From Bacillota bacterium (GTDB lineage: Bacteria > Bacillota > Clostridia > Christensenellales > SZUA-584), in contig JAEYPS010000018.1 in the NCBI GenBank assembly GCA_023410475.1, positions 155,450-219,449 on the forward strand: a stretch of 64,000 nucleotides of DNA, in the 5' to 3' direction. This document shows positions 9,117 through 17,544 of the stretch, piece by piece. The position numbers and the translations under genes were made by a program. The stretch's first letter is position 1. Every line of letters begins with the position of its first letter. The notes under the pieces were generated by a model. That model searched no databases and was not told where the DNA came from. It saw only the letters and a list, made by a program, of their open reading frames with translations.

Positions 9117-9494
9117 TTATTCTATCTCTATGCGCTTTTCAAGGCCTTTCAGCATCTTGGGAAGCGTTACGGTAAGTATACCATCCTCCATCTTCGCGGA
9201 TATCTTCTCTTCGTCAATGTCCGGTATCCCAAATCGCCTTATCATTTCGCCCGCCGTTCTCTCTTTGCATATGTATCCTCCCTTATCCTCCGTGCTCTCT
9301 TCGCTTGCCTTTGCGGTTATTGTCAGTACGCCCTTCTCACAGATAATCTCTACGTTTTCCTTGCTGACACCAGGCATCTCTGCCTCTACGATATACGTAT
9401 CGTCCGTCTCTTTTATGTCGGTCTTCATAGCGGGAGCGGCATCTGAGAAGAAATCCTTCAGCAGCCCCAGCGGCCTCTCATATCTTACAAGCAT
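9117..9494 (-). CDS. Hsp20/alpha-crystallin small heat-shock protein
   Basis: 125 residues, a typical small holdase that binds unfolding proteins in the cytoplasm. The alpha-crystallin domain spans residues 25-120 and contains VEAEMPGVSKENVEI and the C-terminal GILTVTLPK motif. The gene stands alone. GGAGGG lies ahead of the ATG, and a strong promoter with an embedded CtsR-type operator lies about 50-75 bases upstream, so heat-inducible expression is expected. Confidence 0.93.
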   Translation of the reverse strand: MLVRYERPLGLLKDFFSDAAPAMKTDIKETDDTYIVEAEMPGVSKENVEIICEKGVLTITAKASEESTEDKGGYICKERTAGEMIRRFGIPDIDEEKISAKMEDGILTVTLPKMLKGLEKRIEIE

Positions 9495-9541
9495 AATATA
9501 TACCCTCCTGTAAATTCTTTTTTAACTTTGTCCGTAATTGA

Positions 9542-9570
9542 ATTATAAAATATAGGTCAAAGTTAGTCAA
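9542..9570 (-). promoter_or_regulatory. sigma-A promoter of hsp20
   Basis: Minus strand: TTGACT (9570-9565), exactly 17 bases, TATAAT (9547-9542), about 48 bases ahead of the hsp20 start. It is close to consensus, as expected for a gene held down by a repressor. Confidence 0.85.
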
Positions 9571-9571
9571 A
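9555..9571 (+). promoter_or_regulatory. CtsR operator over the hsp20 promoter
   Basis: Plus strand reads GGTCAAA GTT AGTCAAA, a direct heptad repeat with a 3-base gap. The established CtsR box is RGTCAAA-N3-RGTCAAA. It covers the -35 element and most of the spacer, so bound CtsR would block RNA polymerase. Another half-site GGTCAAA is at 9611-9617. The ctsR gene itself is not in the window. Confidence 0.8.
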
Positions 9572-9692
9572 GTCTATTTATAGTTGTTTTTTGTCGTTTT
9601 TCTTTGTATTGGTCAAAACATTACGATTAATCATGATTGTTCAATAATATCTCAGTAAAGCTTGGATTCTCTAAAATTATTATGGCAGGCTC

Positions 9693-10847
9693 TTATTGAT
9701 TCTTTTTCAATATCTTCGAAAATGCCCTTAGCATCAGCGGCCGGTACAGCCCTACCGCCTTTTTGGGGCACAGCTCGTGGCAGCAAAAGCAGTTTATGCA
9801 CTTCTTTTTGTCGAGCACGGGCAGCTTGTTTTTCATTGCGAGCGCACCCGCCGGGCAGCATTTGAGGCACGTGGCGCAGCCGGTGCACGTTTTTTTGTCG
9901 AACTCGGGGTATATCGCGAGCTTTCTGTCGAGTATCTTTTCGAGGAAATACGGCATCTTTCCCCTCAGTATGCTTACATTATACTGCTTGGGCTTCGCAA
10001 AATCGTCTACCCTCAAGGCATCTGTGTCGTCGCCCAATGTTTCGATATTATCAGGGTCTATAAGTCCGCGGTCATACGCGCATTTAATAATAGGATTCTC
10101 ACGCCAGTCGAGGCCTATGATTCGCCCCGCTACAATATCAGCCGCGTACGGGCTGTCCGATATTATTACGGCCCCTATCTTTCGCGGCTCGCCCGCCGAA
10201 GGGCCGTCGCCCTCCATGCCCCACACTCCGTCTATCACGCTTATGGCGGGCTTTACGATCTCGGCTATGTCTACGATAAGCTCCGCGAAGTTCTCGCGCC
10301 TGGGCAGCATCAGATGGCACTCGCCCTTCGAGAGCCCCGGCACTACGCCAAAAAGATTCTTAACCGCTCCGGTATATGTCATCATCGCGTGCGTCTTCAG
10401 CTTCGCCGCGGATATAACAGCGTCGGCGCGGCGAATAGCGTTTGCGATGCTCAGCTCGCTAACCAAAGGCCCGCTGAGCATGACTGCCTCGTGACCGAGG
10501 TCAAAATTAAGAGAGGCCCCGGCAACCTGGGCAGCCTCCCGTATCCCTGTCTCTTTGTATATCGTTTTTAAGCTCGCCGCGGTAAACGGCCCCGAGGGGC
10601 ACTCGACCACCTCGGCTTTTCTGCCGCTGCCTGTAACAGCCTCCAGCACGGCCCGCACGATTGCGGGGTGTGTCGTAACGCAGTCCTCGGGCTTGTTGGC
10701 TTTCAGCAGGTTGGGCTTGACGGCGATGTTTACACTGCTTCCCAGCAGCGAATCCATACCGCCCAGCGCTTCTATACCTTTTTGTATGGCGGCGCTTACG
10801 TTATGCTGTTCATAATCACCGCAGGCCGCGACATATACTTTAGGCAT
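9693..10847 (-). CDS. DUF362 protein with C-terminal 2[4Fe-4S] ferredoxin domain
   Basis: 384 residues. The DUF362 part (about 1-300) begins PKVYVAACGDY and contains NLLKANKPED and KLKTHAMMTYTGAVKNLFGVVPG, hallmarks of the family. The C-terminus has two ferredoxin-type clusters (CTGCATCLKCCP and CINCFCCHELCP). Members are predicted redox or iron-sulfur proteins with no agreed reaction. It lies three bases after the aminotransferase stop, so is the last gene of an Lrp-aminotransferase-DUF362 operon. Confidence 0.88.
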   Translation of the reverse strand: MPKVYVAACGDYEQHNVSAAIQKGIEALGGMDSLLGSSVNIAVKPNLLKANKPEDCVTTHPAIVRAVLEAVTGSGRKAEVVECPSGPFTAASLKTIYKETGIREAAQVAGASLNFDLGHEAVMLSGPLVSELSIANAIRRADAVISAAKLKTHAMMTYTGAVKNLFGVVPGLSKGECHLMLPRRENFAELIVDIAEIVKPAISVIDGVWGMEGDGPSAGEPRKIGAVIISDSPYAADIVAGRIIGLDWRENPIIKCAYDRGLIDPDNIETLGDDTDALRVDDFAKPKQYNVSILRGKMPYFLEKILDRKLAIYPEFDKKTCTGCATCLKCCPAGALAMKNKLPVLDKKKCINCFCCHELCPKKAVGLYRPLMLRAFSKILKKNQ

Positions 10848-10850
10848 CTC

Positions 10851-12023
10851 TTACAGGCTTTTGATAAAGCTCTTTATACGCACAAGCGCTTCTTTAAGGT
10901 TCGCCAGCGACGACGCGTACGAGCACCTTATGAAGCTTTCCATGCCCTCGCCGAACGCCGTTCCGGGCACGCAGGCCACCTTCTTCTCATAGAGCAGCCT
11001 CGTGCAAAACTCGTCCGCGCTGAGTCCCGTGCTGCTGATGTTGGGGAATATATAAAACGCCCCAAGCGGTTCGAAACAGTTGAGCCCCATAGCGTTGAGC
11101 GACGAGTACATCAGCCTTCTTCTCCTGTTATATTCGGCGGTCATCTCTTTTACGCTTGCGAATCCGTTCGCGGTTTCGTAGCGCAGCGCCTCAACGCCCG
11201 CGTCCTGGCTGAACGCTGAAGCGCACAGCATGGAATACTGGTGTATCTTGACCATAGCGTCTATAAGCGGCTTCGGCCCCGCGGCGTAGCCCAGCCTGAA
11301 GCCCGTCATGGCGAACGCCTTGGAAAAGCCGTTGATTACTATAGTCCTTTCCTGCATACCGGGCAGAGAAGCTATCGAGCAGTGCTCGCCGCCGTATGTA
11401 AGCTCGCAGTAAACTTCGTCCGTTATTACCAGCAGGTCGTTCTCTATTATTATCGGAAGTATCTTCTCATAGTCTTCCTTCGTCATTATCGCGCCCGTCG
11501 GGTTGTTGGGAAACGGCACGACTATGGCCTTGGTCCTGCTCGTAAGGTTATCCGTTATGCTCTCGGGCTTCAGCCTGAAGCTCTCGCATTCCTTTAGAAC
11601 CATAGGGACAGGCTTGCCGCCCGCGAAAGAAACGCCCGGCATATAAGATACGTAGGACGGAGCGGGCACAAGCACCTCGTCGCCCGGGTTCATGATAGCC
11701 CGAAAAGCAAGGTCGAGCGCTTCGCTCGCGCCCACAGTCACGACCACTTCGTTTAAGTCGTACCCGAGGCCGAACCTGAGCTCCAAATATTTAAGTATCT
11801 CTTTTCTAAGATCGGTAGAGCCGTGGTTGGAAGTGTAATGCGTCCGGCCCGTCTCGAGGGCGTATATCGCGGCTTCGCGTATGTTCCACGGCGTGTCGAA
11901 ATCAGGCTCGCCTACGCCGAGAGATATGCATTCCTTCATCTCGCTCGCGATGTCGAAAAACTTGCGTATGCCCGACGGCGGGACTTCCTTTACCTTTGCC
12001 GATACGAAATCTTCCGGTTTCAC
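10851..12023 (-). CDS. PLP-dependent class I/II aminotransferase
   Basis: 390 residues of the aspartate-aminotransferase fold. Visible landmarks are GVGEPDFDTP near the N-terminus, the substrate/PLP segment PNNPTG, the Asp of VITDEVY, and the Schiff-base lysine in NGFSKAFAMTGFRLGY. The family covers aspartate, alanine and aromatic aminotransferases, and I cannot choose between them. It overlaps the Lrp/AsnC gene by four bases (ATGA), so the pair is translationally coupled and the regulator probably senses an amino acid handled here. Confidence 0.9.
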   Translation of the reverse strand: MKPEDFVSAKVKEVPPSGIRKFFDIASEMKECISLGVGEPDFDTPWNIREAAIYALETGRTHYTSNHGSTDLRKEILKYLELRFGLGYDLNEVVVTVGASEALDLAFRAIMNPGDEVLVPAPSYVSYMPGVSFAGGKPVPMVLKECESFRLKPESITDNLTSRTKAIVVPFPNNPTGAIMTKEDYEKILPIIIENDLLVITDEVYCELTYGGEHCSIASLPGMQERTIVINGFSKAFAMTGFRLGYAAGPKPLIDAMVKIHQYSMLCASAFSQDAGVEALRYETANGFASVKEMTAEYNRRRRLMYSSLNAMGLNCFEPLGAFYIFPNISSTGLSADEFCTRLLYEKKVACVPGTAFGEGMESFIRCSYASSLANLKEALVRIKSFIKSL

Positions 12024-12514
12024 GGGGAGATCACCAGCCTTTCCTTCTCCTCCTTCTCGGTGAGGATAACGCCCTGCTCCTTGTATTTTCTCATTATAAA
12101 GTGTGTTACCGTGCTCGCTACGCCGTCCAGCACGGCGACCTTCTCAAACACGAACTGCGAAATCTGCTTCATCGTGGTAGCGCGTACGATAACGGCGAGA
12201 TCATACGTTCCCGACATAAGGTATACAGATTTGACTTCCGGGAAGTTATATATCCTCTCGGCGAGATCGTCATAGCCAAGCCCGCGTTTTGGCACTACCT
12301 TTACCTCTATGAGCGCTTCAGCCTCTTCGGCCGCCGTCTTTTCCCTGTTGATAATCGCTGTGTATTTGACAATGACTTTGTCGCTCTCGAGCTTCTCGAC
12401 CGCCGCTTTTACTTCCGCCGCCGTCACGCCCGCCATCGCCGCCATATCCTCGACGCTCGTCTTTGCGTCGTTCTCCAGCATCCCGATTACCTCGTTCAAT
12501 AACGAATCGCTCAT
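12020..12514 (-). CDS. Lrp/AsnC family transcriptional regulator
   Basis: 164 residues: an N-terminal winged helix (residues 1-60, with the recognition region AAEVKAAVEKLESDKVI) and a C-terminal RAM/ACT-like ligand-binding domain (LIEVKVVPKRGLGYDDLAERI onward in pieces). Such proteins form octamers and respond to amino acids. First gene of the operon with the overlapping aminotransferase, which it likely controls. The start is set by GGGGGAAC just upstream. Confidence 0.9.
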   Translation of the reverse strand: MSDSLLNEVIGMLENDAKTSVEDMAAMAGVTAAEVKAAVEKLESDKVIVKYTAIINREKTAAEEAEALIEVKVVPKRGLGYDDLAERIYNFPEVKSVYLMSGTYDLAVIVRATTMKQISQFVFEKVAVLDGVASTVTHFIMRKYKEQGVILTEKEEKERLVISP

Positions 12515-12704
12515 AGTATTGTTCCCCCTTCTTGACTCTTGTTGCTTTCGAGTATTCTACCATTCGCGCCGCGCCGCGTCAACGCGCATTCTGTCTTTTT
12601 CTGGCTCACTTTTGCATTATGCTAACATAATAAACGATTTACAGAAAGGAATAGACGCGCCATATATAGAACTATTACATATAAATGTATGAAAGGAAAA
12701 TATT

Positions 12705-13226
12705 ATGTCCGAATATAATACCCGACCCGATAAAACCCTCGCTGCCGTATGCGGGCTTTTCTGCCCGTCCTGCACTATTTACATAGCGTCTCACAGCGAC
12801 CCCGAGAGGCTCGAAAATCTCGCTGAGCGCTTTGGCTTGCCGCCCGAAGAGCTTATGTGCGATGGCTGCCGCTCTGAGAGGCGCATCTACTTTTGCCGCG
12901 AGCACTGCAAGATGACGAAGTGCGCCGCCGAGAGGGGCATAGACTTTTGCGGGCAGTGTGAAGAATTTCCCTGCGACGAACTCTCAGAATTCCAGTCGAA
13001 GATGCCGCACCGCATAGAGCTTTGGAACTCACACAGTCGCATAAACGAGGCCGGATGGGAGACGTGGTACGGCGAGATGCTTAAAGAGTATTCGTGCGGC
13101 TGCGGAACGATAAACTCAGCTTACGATTTCGAGTGCCGTAAATGCGGAACTGAACCGAGCTGCGCTTATGTAAAAAAACACAGAGACGAAATTGAAAAGG
13201 GCACAGACAGACTGAAACAAAAGTAA
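12705..13226 (+). CDS. DUF3795 cysteine-rich protein
   Basis: 173 residues. The N-terminal part shows the DUF3795 pattern AVCGLFCPSCTIY, MCDGCRSE, CREHCKMTKCA and DFCGQCEEFPC. A second Cys pair group (CGCGTINSAYDFECRKCG) near the C-terminus looks like a zinc ribbon. Metal binding is likely; no reaction is known for the family. Transcribed away from the Lrp operon from a shared intergenic region. GAAAGGA lies ahead of the ATG. Confidence 0.85.
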   Translation: MSEYNTRPDKTLAAVCGLFCPSCTIYIASHSDPERLENLAERFGLPPEELMCDGCRSERRIYFCREHCKMTKCAAERGIDFCGQCEEFPCDELSEFQSKMPHRIELWNSHSRINEAGWETWYGEMLKEYSCGCGTINSAYDFECRKCGTEPSCAYVKKHRDEIEKGTDRLKQK

Positions 13227-13349
13227 ACTCTCAATTCAGGTAAAGATTTTATACTAAACATTGAGGAGCTCTGCATTGAGCTGCAAATAAGTGCTCCATC
13301 GTTGCTATGATAACTTGCGTCGTCGAATTCTGCTTACAATAAACGCAAA

Positions 13350-13385
13350 CAGGGTTTCAATCACTTCTCCATGATCGAAACCCTG
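13350..13385. repeat. inverted repeat between DUF3795 gene and metS-like gene
   Basis: CAGGGTTTC and GAAACCCTG, 9-base perfect arms 18 bases apart, in an otherwise featureless 255-base gap. It could be a weak bidirectional terminator between convergent genes; there is no clear T run. Confidence 0.4.
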
Positions 13386-13481
13386 CGATTCGCTTTTGTC
13401 TATGATGTTACCCCAACCATTGACATAGAGCCTTTATATTGCGTATGCGATATTACTGCGTGCCCCGCAGGAACCCCATAA

Positions 13482-13586
13482 TCATTTCTTAGGGTCGCTC
13501 TTTGCCGCTTTTCTTAAGCCGAACCAAAGTCCTCCGCCCAGGAAAACAACCGCGAATGCCAGCATTATCCATGCTTCAAACGACAT
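13482..13586 (-). CDS. MetS-like small subunit of NSS transporter
   Basis: 34 residues: MSFEAWIMLAFAVVFLGG then GLWFGLRKAAKSDPKK. It is one membrane helix with a basic tail, the form of the MetS partner described for the methionine/alanine transporter MetP. It starts one base after the transporter stop codon, with AAGGAG inside the transporter 3' end, so is translationally coupled. Too short for normal gene calling. Confidence 0.85.
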   Translation of the reverse strand: MSFEAWIMLAFAVVFLGGGLWFGLRKAAKSDPKK

Positions 13587-13587
13587 A

Positions 13588-15096
13588 TTATTCACTCTCC
13601 TTTTCTTCTTTGGCCGCTTTGCCTTTTATAAACGTCAATACGAAACCTGCGATAACGGTAAGCGCCACCATGCCCCATCCGCCGACGATCAGATATACTT
13701 GGTCATAATCGCCATACGGTTTTCCTATGTTTGTGATAATGAAGCTGACCGCGATATAAAGCAGCACGATCGGAGTTACAAAACGGATAAGCACGTCCCA
13801 CCACGCTCCGAGTTTGAAGGAGGTGTTCTCATTTGCGTATTTGCGCAGCTTGCCTGAACCAAATATCCATCCGACGGCAACGCACTCCAAAACGCCTATA
13901 GCAATGAGGTTAAAGTCGTTGACCCAGTGATCGACGATATCGAGCCAGTATAGCCCCGCTTTAGTCGCGAACAGCAAGCTCACCAAAAACCCAATAACGC
14001 ATACGGTCGTAAGCGTTTTTCTCCTGTTTGTTTTGAACTTGTCGGTAACCGCCGTTACCACGCCTTCAACTATAGAAAACGCGGAGTCGATACCCAGCGT
14101 AAACAGCATGATGAAGAACATGACGGCAAAAACAGCCGCAACGATAACTCCGCCCGGCAGCATAGACATTGCCTCGGGATATGTCGCGAACGCAAGACCG
14201 ACGCCCATATGGCCCATCTCCGCGATAGGCGTACCTGTCGACTGCGACATAAATCCAAGAATGCTGAACACGGCAAATCCCGCGACAAAGCTTATAAGCG
14301 AGTCCGCAAAACCTATGACCAGCGCGTTTGACGGAACATCCGTTTCCTTCGGCAGGTAGCTCGAGTACGCTATCATGATACCGAACAATATGCTGTACGA
14401 GAAGAACACCTGTCCGAACGCGGCCGCCCATACGCCGATGTCGCCTAGCCTCGTGAAGTCAGGCGTCAGCAGGTAATTGATGCCTTCCACGCCGCCGGGA
14501 AGCGTAAGCCCGCGAATAGCGAGTATCACCAGCAGCGCAAGCGGCAGGAACACCGTCCATTTGATGACCTTTTCAACGGATTTGATACCGTTTCTCAGAC
14601 ACCACCAGATAGCTATCCATGCCACCACAAGCCCGATCAGCACAGGCCCGCTGAACGTTCCAAACTCTCCTGGCCCGCCGGAAAGGCCAAGTATGTCGCC
14701 GCCAAAAAAGAACGCTGACGCTCCGCCTTCCATGCCCGCCCAAGGCACGACAAACGAGTAGTAGATGTAGTCTAAAACCCAAGCCACGACGACTGCATAA
14801 TACGTGATGATGACAAAACTGGTCGCTATTGAAAACCAGCCAAGCGGCTCGAATTTTTTACTCATTTGCCGTAGTGCCTGCGGCGCTCCGCCCTGATACT
14901 TCTTACCGATCGTAAGCTCCAGCATAAGCAGCGGAATACCGGCCGCCAGCATGGCCACAAAATAAGGAATTAGGAACGCGCCGCCGCCATTGTTGTAAGC
15001 CATGCCCGGAAACCGCCAGGCGTTGCCGAGTCCCACCGCGCTGCCGATGGCAGCAAGGACAAACGTCTTTCGAGAACTCCATCTTTCTCTGCCCAT
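13588..15096 (-). CDS. sodium-dependent neurotransmitter:sodium symporter (NSS) family transporter
   Basis: 502 residues, about 11-12 membrane helices. The first helix carries the NSS signature with the unwound region (AIGSAVGLGNAWRFPGMAYNNGGGAF in parts) that binds sodium and substrate in LeuT-type carriers. Proteins of this size with a MetS-type partner move methionine or alanine with Na+, so an amino-acid role is inferred. AAGGAGG precedes the ATG. Divergent from azlCD, another amino-acid transport system, across a 204-base gap. Confidence 0.92.
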   Translation of the reverse strand: MGRERWSSRKTFVLAAIGSAVGLGNAWRFPGMAYNNGGGAFLIPYFVAMLAAGIPLLMLELTIGKKYQGGAPQALRQMSKKFEPLGWFSIATSFVIITYYAVVVAWVLDYIYYSFVVPWAGMEGGASAFFFGGDILGLSGGPGEFGTFSGPVLIGLVVAWIAIWWCLRNGIKSVEKVIKWTVFLPLALLVILAIRGLTLPGGVEGINYLLTPDFTRLGDIGVWAAAFGQVFFSYSILFGIMIAYSSYLPKETDVPSNALVIGFADSLISFVAGFAVFSILGFMSQSTGTPIAEMGHMGVGLAFATYPEAMSMLPGGVIVAAVFAVMFFIMLFTLGIDSAFSIVEGVVTAVTDKFKTNRRKTLTTVCVIGFLVSLLFATKAGLYWLDIVDHWVNDFNLIAIGVLECVAVGWIFGSGKLRKYANENTSFKLGAWWDVLIRFVTPIVLLYIAVSFIITNIGKPYGDYDQVYLIVGGWGMVALTVIAGFVLTFIKGKAAKEEKESE

Positions 15097-15243
15097 AGAT
15101 TACCCTCCTTACTTTTTATTAGTATGTTAATACGTAAAATTTATCATAATTAATAATCGCAAACAAGACTAACAATGCATTTTTTAAAGGGAATAGTTAC
15201 TAATTTCTAATACGTGTTATATTCGCTATGTGTTTTATTCGCG

Positions 15244-15272
15244 TGGACTATTCTTTTTTTGTCATATATAAT
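15244..15272 (+). promoter_or_regulatory. promoter of azlCD
   Basis: TGGACT (15244-15249), 17 bases, TATAAT (15267-15272), 29 bases ahead of the azlC start, with AGGGA just before the ATG. Confidence 0.7.
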
Positions 15273-15300
15273 ATAGAAAAATAAAAAAAGGGACTGATTC

Positions 15301-16017
15301 ATGAGAAAATGCGGAATAATGAAAACACTGTTTGCGGCGTTTCCCGTTACTGTTCCTGTCATGCTTGGTTATTTATTTATCGGCTTTGCTTTCGGCGTGT
15401 TGCTTGAACAGAAGGGATATAGTTATTTTTGGGCGGCTCTTATGAGCATTTGCGTTTTTGCGGGGTCTATGCAGTTCGTAACAATAAACTTTCTTACGGG
15501 CGGTTTCTCACTGCTGAGTGTTGCAGTTATGACTCTCGTTATTAACAGCCGTCATATATTCTACGGGCTGACAATGCTGGATAAGTTCAAAGATATAAAA
15601 AAAACAAAGAAGGCTTATCTAATATTCTCGCTTACGGACGAAACCTATGCTCTGCTGTGCACACAAAGCGTGCCCGAGGGCACGGACAAAGAATGGTTTT
15701 TCTTTTTTATTGCTCTGCTGAATCAGATATACTGGGTGGCAGGATCGGTTATCGGCGCTGTCGCGTCCTCATTAATTTCGTTTAATACAATGGGCATAGA
15801 TTTTTCGATGACTTCACTGTTTATCGTGCTATTGGTGGAGCAGCTGCGCGCATCCCGCAGGTTTGCCATTGCTGCCATTGGCGCGGTATGCGCGGTGGCG
15901 TGTCTTATTGTTTTCGGCCCGGGCGCGTTTATTCCGCCGTCTCTGGCTATAACAGCGATCGCTCTTATTGCGCTGAAGCCTAAGATTCAGGCCTTAGATA
16001 AACGGGGGGACGCATGA
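15301..16017 (+). CDS. azlC: AzlC-family branched-chain amino acid exporter, large subunit
   Basis: 238 residues with about eight hydrophobic segments. The AzlC pattern is clear (ALMSICVFAGSMQFV, MTLVINSRHIFYGLTM). With AzlD it forms the two-part branched-chain amino acid or azaleucine exporter. The 3' end overlaps azlD by four bases (ATGA). The first 20 bases after the start and the divergent neighbour suggest its own promoter, seen at 15244-15272. Confidence 0.9.
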   Translation: MRKCGIMKTLFAAFPVTVPVMLGYLFIGFAFGVLLEQKGYSYFWAALMSICVFAGSMQFVTINFLTGGFSLLSVAVMTLVINSRHIFYGLTMLDKFKDIKKTKKAYLIFSLTDETYALLCTQSVPEGTDKEWFFFFIALLNQIYWVAGSVIGAVASSLISFNTMGIDFSMTSLFIVLLVEQLRASRRFAIAAIGAVCAVACLIVFGPGAFIPPSLAITAIALIALKPKIQALDKRGDA

Positions 16018-16343
16018 GTACACTTTCGTCGCTGCTTATAATAGCCGTTGTCGCCGGCGTTACGATGCTTACCAGAGCACTTCCCTTCAGCGTGTTCAAA
16101 AAAAAGAATGTTCCGGATATAGTAAAATATCTTGGCGAAACTCTGCCCGTTGCCGTTATTACGATACTTGTGGTTTATTGCTTAAAAGATACTTCGGTCG
16201 CCGCATATCCTCACGGATTGCCCGAGCTTATATCGGTGGCCGTTGTCATATTGCTCAAGATATTTGTCCGCAGCACACTGATAAGCATATTCTCGGGTAC
16301 CGCCTTGTATATGCTGCTTATACAGTTTGTTTTTACGGCTTGA
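16014..16343 (+). CDS. azlD: AzlD-family branched-chain amino acid transporter subunit
   Basis: 109 residues with four membrane segments, starting MSTLSSLLIIAVVAGVTMLTRALPF and keeping the TRALPF motif of AzlD. It is the small partner of AzlC, translationally coupled through the ATGA overlap. A bidirectional terminator follows. Confidence 0.9.
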   Translation: MSTLSSLLIIAVVAGVTMLTRALPFSVFKKKNVPDIVKYLGETLPVAVITILVVYCLKDTSVAAYPHGLPELISVAVVILLKIFVRSTLISIFSGTALYMLLIQFVFTA

Positions 16344-16386
16344 AATACTGTCTTCTTACAACATAAAAGCTCACGGACGCACAAAA

Positions 16387-16414
16387 AAGCGAGCCCTTGA
16401 AGGCCCGCTTTTCT
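16387..16414. terminator. bidirectional terminator between azlD and rpsI
   Basis: Stem GCGAGCCCT / AGGCCCGC with a short loop (16389-16408), flanked by A6 on the left and TTTT on the right. It can stop azlCD on the plus strand and rplM-rpsI on the minus strand. Confidence 0.8.
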
Positions 16415-16463
16415 ATATAACGGATGCGGTATGATGCCGCACCCGGCAGGAACGCAACCGCTA

Positions 16464-16856
16464 TTATCTCTTCGAGAACTGGGGCGCGCGCCTTGCGGCC
16501 TTAAGGCCGTATTTCTTTCTTTCCTTCATACGAGAATCCCTTGTTAGGTATCCCGCTTTTTTGAGAACGCCGCGAAGCTCGGGCTCGGCTTTTGTTAGCG
16601 CCCTCGCTATGCCGTGACGTATTGCTCCCGCCTGGCCGGTGAACCCTCCGCCCTTGACGTTAACGGAAACATCATACTTTGAAATGTTTTCCGTAAGTAC
16701 AAGCGGAGACTTTACCTGCATGATGAGCGTTTCATATCCGAAATACTCGTCAACTGGCCTCTTGTTAATGACTATCTTTCCATCGCCGGGAGATACTATG
16801 ACTCTTGCTATAGAGCTCTTTCTTCTTCCCGTGCCTAAATACTGTAATTTTGCCAC
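16464..16856 (-). CDS. rpsI: 30S ribosomal protein S9
   Basis: 130 residues, full length, ending in the conserved basic tail KKYGLKAARRAPQFSKR whose last residues reach the P-site tRNA. Contains GTGRRKSSIARV and GGGFTGQAGAIRHGIARAL. Follows rplM by 12 bases, the universal L13-S9 pair. Confidence 0.97.
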   Translation of the reverse strand: MAKLQYLGTGRRKSSIARVIVSPGDGKIVINKRPVDEYFGYETLIMQVKSPLVLTENISKYDVSVNVKGGGFTGQAGAIRHGIARALTKAEPELRGVLKKAGYLTRDSRMKERKKYGLKAARRAPQFSKR

Positions 16857-16868
16857 GTTCTATCCTCC

Positions 16869-17303
16869 TCAGCCTTCGACCTGCAGAACTTCCGGCTTCT
16901 GCGCGGCGTGGTCGTGCTCGGGCCCTTTGTAGACCCGCAGCTTTTTGAGCATCTGCCTTCCGAGCTTGCTCTTGGGCAGCATGCGGCGGACGGCTTCGTA
17001 CATCGCGAACTCAGGCTTTTTCTCCATGAGCTTCTCGTACGTCGTCTCCTTAAGATGTCCCATATAGCCTGAATGGCTCCTGAAAAGCTTCTGCTGAAGC
17101 TTGTTGCCTGTAAACACACTCTTCTCTACGTTGATTATGATAACGTAGTCTCCCGTGTCTACATTCGGCGTAAACTCCGGCTTGTTCTTTCCGCGAAGAA
17201 CCGACGCAACCTGGCTTGCCACTCTGCCGAATACTTTTCCTTCGGCATCGACGACATACCATTTGCGCGGGACGGAGCCGGGGTTTGCCATATATGATTT
17301 CAT
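16869..17303 (-). CDS. rplM: 50S ribosomal protein L13
   Basis: 144 residues with the landmarks KWYVVDAEGKVFGRVAS, LRGKNKPEFTPNVDTGD, KLFRSHSGYMGHLK and VRRMLPKSKLGR. The frame stays open to 17381, but AGGAGG about ten bases before the ATG at 17303 and normal protein length fix the start. First gene of the rplM-rpsI operon, with a promoter and short structured leader upstream. Confidence 0.97.
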   Translation of the reverse strand: MKSYMANPGSVPRKWYVVDAEGKVFGRVASQVASVLRGKNKPEFTPNVDTGDYVIIINVEKSVFTGNKLQQKLFRSHSGYMGHLKETTYEKLMEKKPEFAMYEAVRRMLPKSKLGRQMLKKLRVYKGPEHDHAAQKPEVLQVEG

Positions 17304-17347
17304 AAGGCTTACTCCTCCTATGGTATATACGATTTTAGCTGCAAATC

Positions 17348-17372
17348 TATCGAACGGGGCTAGTGCTCGATA
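17348..17372 (-). promoter_or_regulatory. hairpin in the rplM 5' leader
   Basis: TATCGA / TCGATA arms with a 13-base loop sit in the roughly 77-base leader between the rplM promoter and start codon. Firmicute rplM genes often carry an L13 autoregulatory leader. Position and size fit, but I cannot confirm the family from the sequence. Confidence 0.45.
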
Positions 17373-17386
17373 AACAAGCAAACTAT

Positions 17387-17415
17387 ATTCTATACATTCG
17401 TGCCGTGCGTGTCAA
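17387..17415 (-). promoter_or_regulatory. promoter of rplM-rpsI
   Basis: Minus strand TTGACA (17415-17410), 17 bases, TAGAAT (17392-17387): a near-consensus sigma-A promoter, as expected for ribosomal genes. Confidence 0.85.
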
Positions 17416-17544
17416 GAATTATTGTGCTCGGCATCAGGTTTTTTAATGCTTTTAGTTCTAAATTCGCGCTTTTAACTTAACTTTAGCCGTGCTATTATAT
17501 GGTAGAGTAGCATACAAAGGAGAACGCGTCAAAGCTTTTGACTT

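Noticed and set aside
13350..13385. Regulatory operator for the NSS transporter
   Set aside because: The inverted repeat is downstream of both convergent genes, so a terminator is more likely than an operator.
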